Part shown: positions 6,331-9,492 of the stretch, one piece after another | Numbering within the stretch: the stretch's first letter is position 1 | How the letters are laid out: every line of letters starts with the position of its first letter | Assembly (NCBI GenBank): GCA_029946045.1 | Contig: JAQSDS010000003.1 | Span: 1 to 9,492 of the forward strand | Direction of reading: 5' to 3' | Length of the DNA: 9,492 bases | Source: Rhodoferax sp. | Lineage (GTDB): Bacteria > Pseudomonadota > Gammaproteobacteria > Burkholderiales > Burkholderiaceae_C | Notes under the pieces: model-generated | The model's input: the letters and a program-made list of their open reading frames with translations, nothing else | Told to the model about the DNA's origin: nothing | Databases searched by the model: none | Made by a program: the position numbers and the translations under genes

Positions 6331-7110
6331 ATGGCCCTGAATCCCTGCGTCACAAACTGGGCCCACCGGCGGATCTGGCTGGTCGGTGCTTCCAGCGGCA
6401 TTGGGCGCGCTACGGCGCAGGCCTTGCATGCGCAGGGCGCGCAAGTGATTGTGTCGGCCCGCGATGCTGCGGCGCTGGAAGACTTTGTCAGCCAGCATCC
6501 CGGCGCACAGGCGGCCGTGCTGGACGTGACCGATGCACCGGCGGTCAAAGCGACGGCCGAGACGCTGTTCGCGCAAGGCGCGCTCGACGCCGTGGTGTAC
6601 TGCGCCGGTCACTACCGCGCCATGACCGCCGACCGGCTGGACTTGCCCGACCTGTTGCGCCACAACCAGGTGAATTACCTCGGTGCCCTGCATGTGCTTG
6701 ACGCCGTGCTGCCCGGGCTGCTGACCCAACCTGAAGGTCGCCGTGGCCATATCAGCCTGATGGCCAGCGTGGCGGGCTACCGGGGCCTGCCCAACAGCCT
6801 GGCCTATGGGCCGACCAAGGCAGCACTCATCAACCTGGCAGAGACGCTTTACCTGGACCTGCACCACCAGGGTGTGGCTGTGTCGCTGATCAACCCGGGC
6901 TTTGTCGAGACGCCATTGACGGCGCAAAATGCGTTCAAGATGCCGGCACTCATCAGCCCCGCGCAGGCGGCCCAGGCTATCCTGAAGGGTTGGGCGCGCG
7001 GTCAGTTCGAGATCCATTTCCCCAAGCGCTTCACCTTCTGGCTGAAAGTGCTGCGTTGCTTGCCCTACACCGCCTATTTCGCCCTGACCCGGCGCCTGAA
7101 GTCGCACTGA
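6331..7110 (+). CDS. Short-chain dehydrogenase/reductase (SDR)
   Basis: A 259-residue NAD(P)-dependent oxidoreductase of classical SDR size, starting 2 bases after the lipoprotein stop. The nucleotide site is GASSGIG (19-25), preceded by IWLV. R44 after the second strand (VSARD) suggests a preference for NADP(H). LDVTD (64-68) contacts the adenine, and CAG (91-93) stands for the usual NAG. N115, S146 (or S142), Y159 and K163 (YGPTK) form the catalytic set, and NPGFVETPL (188-196) follows. The C-terminal tail (about 229-259) is basic and aromatic and may touch the membrane. I chose the ATG at 6331 because the earlier in-frame ATG at 6280 lies inside the DUF3833 gene. SDR genes are regular members of this cluster. 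The substrate, perhaps a carbonyl or hydroxyl on a modified acyl chain, cannot be read from sequence. Confidence 0.93.
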   Translation: MALNPCVTNWAHRRIWLVGASSGIGRATAQALHAQGAQVIVSARDAAALEDFVSQHPGAQAAVLDVTDAPAVKATAETLFAQGALDAVVYCAGHYRAMTADRLDLPDLLRHNQVNYLGALHVLDAVLPGLLTQPEGRRGHISLMASVAGYRGLPNSLAYGPTKAALINLAETLYLDLHHQGVAVSLINPGFVETPLTAQNAFKMPALISPAQAAQAILKGWARGQFEIHFPKRFTFWLKVLRCLPYTAYFALTRRLKSH

Positions 7111-7118
7111 TTGCTGCC

Positions 7119-7547
7119 ATGAAAAATGCTGTTGACACCATCGTGCGCGCTTTCGAGACGCTTGACCCCAAGCACATCGACACGCTTGAAGGCCTCTACG
7201 CCCCCAATGCCCGCTTCAAGGACCCTTTCAACGACGTGCGCGGCTGGCCCGCGATTGCCGCCATTTTTCGCCACATGGATGTCAGCCTGGTGCAGCCGCG
7301 TTTTGTCATCACCGAACGCATCGTCGATGGCCAGCAATGTTTCCTGACCTGGGAATTCCACTTTGCCTTCAAGCGCTTCGCAGTGGGTCAGCCGCAGTGC
7401 ATTTTGGGCGGCTCGCACCTGGTGCTGGATGAGGCGGGCCGTATCACCCTGCACCGCGACTACTGGGATGCGGCTGAAGAACTGTACGAAAAACTGCCAC
7501 TCGTGGGTGGCCTGATGCGCTGGCTGAAAAAGCGCGCCAATAGCTGA
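7119..7547 (+). CDS. NTF2-like / SnoaL-like family protein
   Basis: A 142-residue protein of the NTF2-like (ketosteroid-isomerase-like) cone fold, 8 bases after the SDR stop and last in the operon. Typical features are the N-terminal helix VDTIVRAFETLDPKHIDTLEGLYAPNA read in two parts (5-18 and 19-31), then FKDPFNDVRG (33-42), IFRHMD (49-54), the strand CFLTWEFHFAFKR (74-86), and GSHLVLDEAGRITLHRDYWD (98-117). The end is amphipathic and basic (LMRWLKKRA, 132-140). No signal peptide is seen, so it is cytosolic or peripheral. D35 and D114 are candidates for an acid-base role, but no catalysis is shown. NTF2-like proteins may be enzymes or binding proteins; here the substrate would be a product of the lipid pathway. 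The ATG at 7119 follows the SDR stop; an earlier in-frame ATG at 6990 would overlap the SDR by over 100 bases and is rejected. Confidence 0.88.
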   Translation: MKNAVDTIVRAFETLDPKHIDTLEGLYAPNARFKDPFNDVRGWPAIAAIFRHMDVSLVQPRFVITERIVDGQQCFLTWEFHFAFKRFAVGQPQCILGGSHLVLDEAGRITLHRDYWDAAEELYEKLPLVGGLMRWLKKRANS

Positions 7548-7624
7548 GTCGCCCTGACAAGCCGTCGTCACCATCCCCGGCATCGGCTTAAACTGGGTGC
7601 ACCTTCACTTTGCACTCAGGACCC

Positions 7625-9016
7625 ATGCCCCAGTCCAATCCTTTCCCCTCGGTTGCCTCAGCCGCGCCAGCCGTGCCAACCCGTCCAGGCGATGGCATTC
7701 GCGCCCTGTTCAATCAGCACGGCGTGCGTGACGTGGAGTGCATCTTTCCCGACATTTCAGGCTACCCGCGCGGCAAGCTGATGCCCGCCGAGAGCTTTCT
7801 GGCGGGAGGGGAATTGCGCATCTGCCAGGCCATTCCGATGCAGGCGGTCACGGGTGACTATTCCTATAACCCGGTATTTCCCGACTCCGACCCCGACGTG
7901 CGCTTGCTGCCCGACTACCCCACGGTGGCGCTGGCGCCCTGGGCCAGTGTGCCGCGCGCGGTGGCGATCCATGACTGCATGGAGCTTCACGGTAGCCTGT
8001 GCCAGTTTGCCCCGCGCAGCACGCTAAAAAACGTGCTGGCCCAGTACGCGGCCCTGGGTCTGCGGCCGGTGGTGGCGCCCGAGATCGAGTTTTATCTGAC
8101 CGCACCCAATGCCGACCCGGCGCAGCCGTTGCTGGCGCCTTTGGTGCGCGGTGGCCGCACCGAGGTGGGCCAAAGTGCGTTCAGCCTCAATATGCTCAAC
8201 GAGTTGGCGCCGTTCTGGGATGAATTTCGTGACGCCTGCTGCACGCTGGGCATTGCCACCGACACCTGGATTCATGAAGTAGGTGCGACGCAATACGAGG
8301 TCAATTTGCTCCATGGCGATGCCGTCGCGGTGGCCGATCAGGCGTTTCTATTCAAGTACGCCGCGCGTGAGATTGCGCTGAAACACGGGCTGAACGCCGT
8401 CTTCATGGCCAAACCGATCGCAGCGAGTGCTGGCAGCTCCATGCATTTGCACATCAGCGTACTTGATGTCCAGGGTGACAACGTGTTCAGCCTGGCGGAC
8501 GGTAGCGAGAGCCCGCGTCTGGGGCATTTCATCGCCGGGCTGCAAACCTACCTGCCCGAGCTGATGCTGATGCTGGCGCCCAACGTCAATTCCTACCGGC
8601 GCTACGTGTCCGGCAGCCAGGCTCCGGTGAACCTGCAGTGGGGTCATGACAACCGCACCACCGGCTTGCGCATCCCGGCCAGTGACCCGGCGGCGCGCCG
8701 GGTTGAAAACCGGGTGGCTGGCGCCGACGCCAATCCCTATCTGGCCATGGCGGCATCGTTGGCGGCCGGCCTCAAGGGTTTGCAGGAGCAGCTGGCCGCC
8801 TCCGTGCCCCTGACTGGCAATGGTTACGACTCGGCCCACAGCTTGCCGCGCAGCATGGAAGAAGCCTTGGAAAAAATGCAGCACAGCAGGGTGGCGCAGG
8901 CGTTTTTTGGGGACAAATTTGTAACCGGTTACTGCGCCGTCAAGGCGCTTGAACTGGCGAGTTTTCAAAGCGAAATCAGCGCCTGGGAACGGCGGTTTTT
9001 GCTGCCGCAGGTTTAA
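7625..9016 (+). CDS. Glutamine synthetase family protein, gamma-glutamylpolyamine synthetase (PuuA)-like
   Basis: A 463-residue ATP-dependent ligase of the glutamine synthetase superfamily, probably coupling glutamate to an amine rather than ammonia. Metal and substrate motifs are in order: PEIEFYL (152-158; E153, E155), EVGATQYEVNLLH (218-230; E218, E225), FMAKPIAASAGSSMHLHIS (260-278; H274, H276), NSYRRYV (322-328), NRTTGLRIP (343-351) and RVENRVAGADANPYLAMAA (359-377). Several stretches are close to E. coli PuuA as I remember it (FMAKP, APNVNSYRR, RVAGADANPYL). Residues 1-20 form an Ala/Pro-rich extension before the domain. The ATG at 7625 follows AGGA (7618-7621); the in-frame TTG at 7610 lies before that site. 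The gene stands 77 bases after the operon with no clear shared theme and no other polyamine gene beside it. It could equally act on another primary amine. Superfamily certain, substrate inferred. Confidence 0.93.
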   Translation: MPQSNPFPSVASAAPAVPTRPGDGIRALFNQHGVRDVECIFPDISGYPRGKLMPAESFLAGGELRICQAIPMQAVTGDYSYNPVFPDSDPDVRLLPDYPTVALAPWASVPRAVAIHDCMELHGSLCQFAPRSTLKNVLAQYAALGLRPVVAPEIEFYLTAPNADPAQPLLAPLVRGGRTEVGQSAFSLNMLNELAPFWDEFRDACCTLGIATDTWIHEVGATQYEVNLLHGDAVAVADQAFLFKYAAREIALKHGLNAVFMAKPIAASAGSSMHLHISVLDVQGDNVFSLADGSESPRLGHFIAGLQTYLPELMLMLAPNVNSYRRYVSGSQAPVNLQWGHDNRTTGLRIPASDPAARRVENRVAGADANPYLAMAASLAAGLKGLQEQLAASVPLTGNGYDSAHSLPRSMEEALEKMQHSRVAQAFFGDKFVTGYCAVKALELASFQSEISAWERRFLLPQV

Positions 9017-9092
9017 ACCCGGACATTACACAGCACCAGTGCAAGCGTTTTGGCGTTTACATCCGCTTACCCTGTGCACGGGTGTCTTTCCC

Positions 9093-9098
9093 TAGAAT
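9093..9098 (+). promoter_or_regulatory. Possible -10 box immediately before the 9105 gene
   Basis: TAGAAT matches the -10 consensus at five of six positions, but no good -35 box lies at 16-18 bases; TTTACA (9056-9061) is 31 bases away, too far. If used, the start site would fall at or very near the ATG at 9105, giving an almost leaderless transcript. Weak support. Confidence 0.2.
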
Positions 9099-9104
9099 GA
9101 ATGG

Positions 9105-9492
9105 ATGAACTATTCGAAAAAATTCCTGGGATTGGCGCTGGTGGCGGTGCTGCTGCACACAACGGTATCCGCCGCTGATGTGGGGGTGTCCGTCAATATT
9201 TCCGAGCCCGGTTTTTACGGCCGCATAGATATTGGCCGCGCACCTGGTCCGGTGCTGATCTACCCGCAACCGGTCATCATTGAGCAAAGATCCATCAACC
9301 TGACGCGCCAGCCCATTTACCTGCGGGTGCCACCGGGTCATGAGAAAAGATGGGACAAACATTGCCGCCGTTACAACGCTTGTGGCCAACCTGTTTACTT
9401 TGTGCAGGATGGCTGGTACCGGGATGTTTATGCGCCACGGTACTACGGTGCACCTGATCGCCGCGAAGGCCGCCGCGACGATGGCTACCATG
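9105..9492 (+). CDS. Exported protein of unknown function (C-terminus cut off by window edge)
   Basis: The ATG at 9105 opens a frame of 129 codons that is still open at the window end. An in-frame stop (TAG, 9093-9095) lies just upstream, so this is the first possible ATG. Residues 1-23 make a good signal peptide (K5, K6, hydrophobic 7-18, ending VSA before ADVGV). The mature protein has an early VSVNISEPGFYGRIDIG (28-44), a Pro/Tyr-rich linker, then PIYLRVPPGHEKRWDKHC (70-87) and RRYNACGQPVYFVQDGWY (88-105). C87 and C93 could form a disulphide in the periplasm. The tail is rich in Arg, Asp and Tyr. I recognise this as a small conserved exported family common in Burkholderiales, with no known function. 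No clear Shine-Dalgarno is seen. It lies 88 bases after the glutamine synthetase-like gene and probably has its own promoter. Confidence 0.82.
   Translation, partial: MNYSKKFLGLALVAVLLHTTVSAADVGVSVNISEPGFYGRIDIGRAPGPVLIYPQPVIIEQRSINLTRQPIYLRVPPGHEKRWDKHCRRYNACGQPVYFVQDGWYRDVYAPRYYGAPDRREGRRDDGYH

Larger units (their letters stand above)
507..7547 (+). other. Eight-gene operon for membrane fatty-acid modification (inferred)
   Basis: Eight same-strand genes run from the GTG at 507 to the stop at 7547. Junctions: ATGA overlaps at 1829, 3946, 4515 and 5792; gaps of 2 bases (6329-6330) and 8 bases (7111-7118); a 42-base gap before the methyltransferase (2639-2680). Most internal starts have poor Shine-Dalgarno sequences, so translational coupling is likely. 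I see no internal terminator. The flavoprotein, DUF1365 and Cfa-family enzymes are a known conserved set; SDR, GPH transporter and DUF3833 genes also recur near it, as far as I remember. Single-transcript status is inferred from spacing. Confidence 0.75.

Noticed and set aside
6325..7107. 260-codon open frame on the minus strand inside the SDR gene
   Set aside because: It mirrors the SDR almost exactly; the plus strand has the full catalytic set, and the minus product resembles nothing I know.
7559..7589. AAGCCG/CGGCTT inverted repeat after the operon as a terminator
   Set aside because: Only six paired bases with a 19-base loop and no following T-run; not a convincing intrinsic terminator on either strand.
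8348..8968. 206-codon open frame on the minus strand inside the glutamine-synthetase-like gene
   Set aside because: Antisense shadow of a well-conserved enzyme core; no domain or start signal.
9011..9042. GTTTAAAC palindrome over the glutamine-synthetase stop and the GCAC-CA-GTGC mini-hairpin
   Set aside because: The first is a short chance palindrome; the second has a two-base loop and no adjacent T-run, so neither supports a terminator call.
9101..9104. ATG at 9101 as the start of the last gene
   Set aside because: Its frame gives no signal peptide and soon ends; the ATG at 9105 opens a clear exported protein.
9057..9491. 144-codon open frame on the minus strand at the right end
   Set aside because: The plus strand here encodes a protein with a proper signal peptide; the minus frame would also cover the intergenic region and has no recognisable content.

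Overview
This 9.5 kb window looks like chromosomal DNA of a betaproteobacterium, most likely a Comamonadaceae/Burkholderiales organism (Rhodoferax- or Polaromonas-like). That rests on the high-GC coding style, the tight ATGA-overlapped operon, and my recognition of protein variants typical of this group. It is an inference, not a database result. I see no mobile element, RNA gene, CRISPR array or phage sequence.

Layout. A TetR-family repressor gene, cut by the left edge, is read leftwards (1-390). An AT-rich divergent control region (391-506, 36 of 116 bases G/C) separates it from an eight-gene operon read rightwards (507-7547). In order the operon encodes a COG2907-type FAD oxidoreductase, a DUF1365 protein, a cyclopropane-fatty-acid-synthase-family methyltransferase, an exported chalcone-isomerase-like protein, a GPH-type MFS transporter, a DUF3833 lipoprotein, a short-chain dehydrogenase and an NTF2-like protein. 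Four junctions are 4-bp ATGA overlaps and two more have gaps of 2 and 8 bases. Only the gap before the methyltransferase gene is longer (42 bases). After a 77-base gap comes a separate glutamine-synthetase-family gene (7625-9016), probably gamma-glutamyl-amine (polyamine) related. A small exported protein of unknown function begins at 9105 and is cut by the right edge.

How the genes fit together. The flavoprotein, DUF1365 and Cfa-family trio is the core of a known conserved set. In Rhodobacter sphaeroides, members of these families lie in the singlet-oxygen RpoE-ChrR regulon and take part in methylated and furan fatty acid synthesis on membrane phospholipids (UfaM/UfaD/UfaO). Here the same families are joined to an envelope module (transporter, lipoprotein, exported chalcone-isomerase-like protein) and to SDR and NTF2-like proteins, under a divergent TetR regulator and with no sigma/anti-sigma pair in view. 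The methyltransferase has lost two of the five residues that bind bicarbonate in E. coli Cfa, so its product is probably not a simple cyclopropane fatty acid. My reading is that the operon makes, and perhaps moves or senses, an oxidatively reactive modified membrane fatty acid. The roles of the accessory genes are not established.
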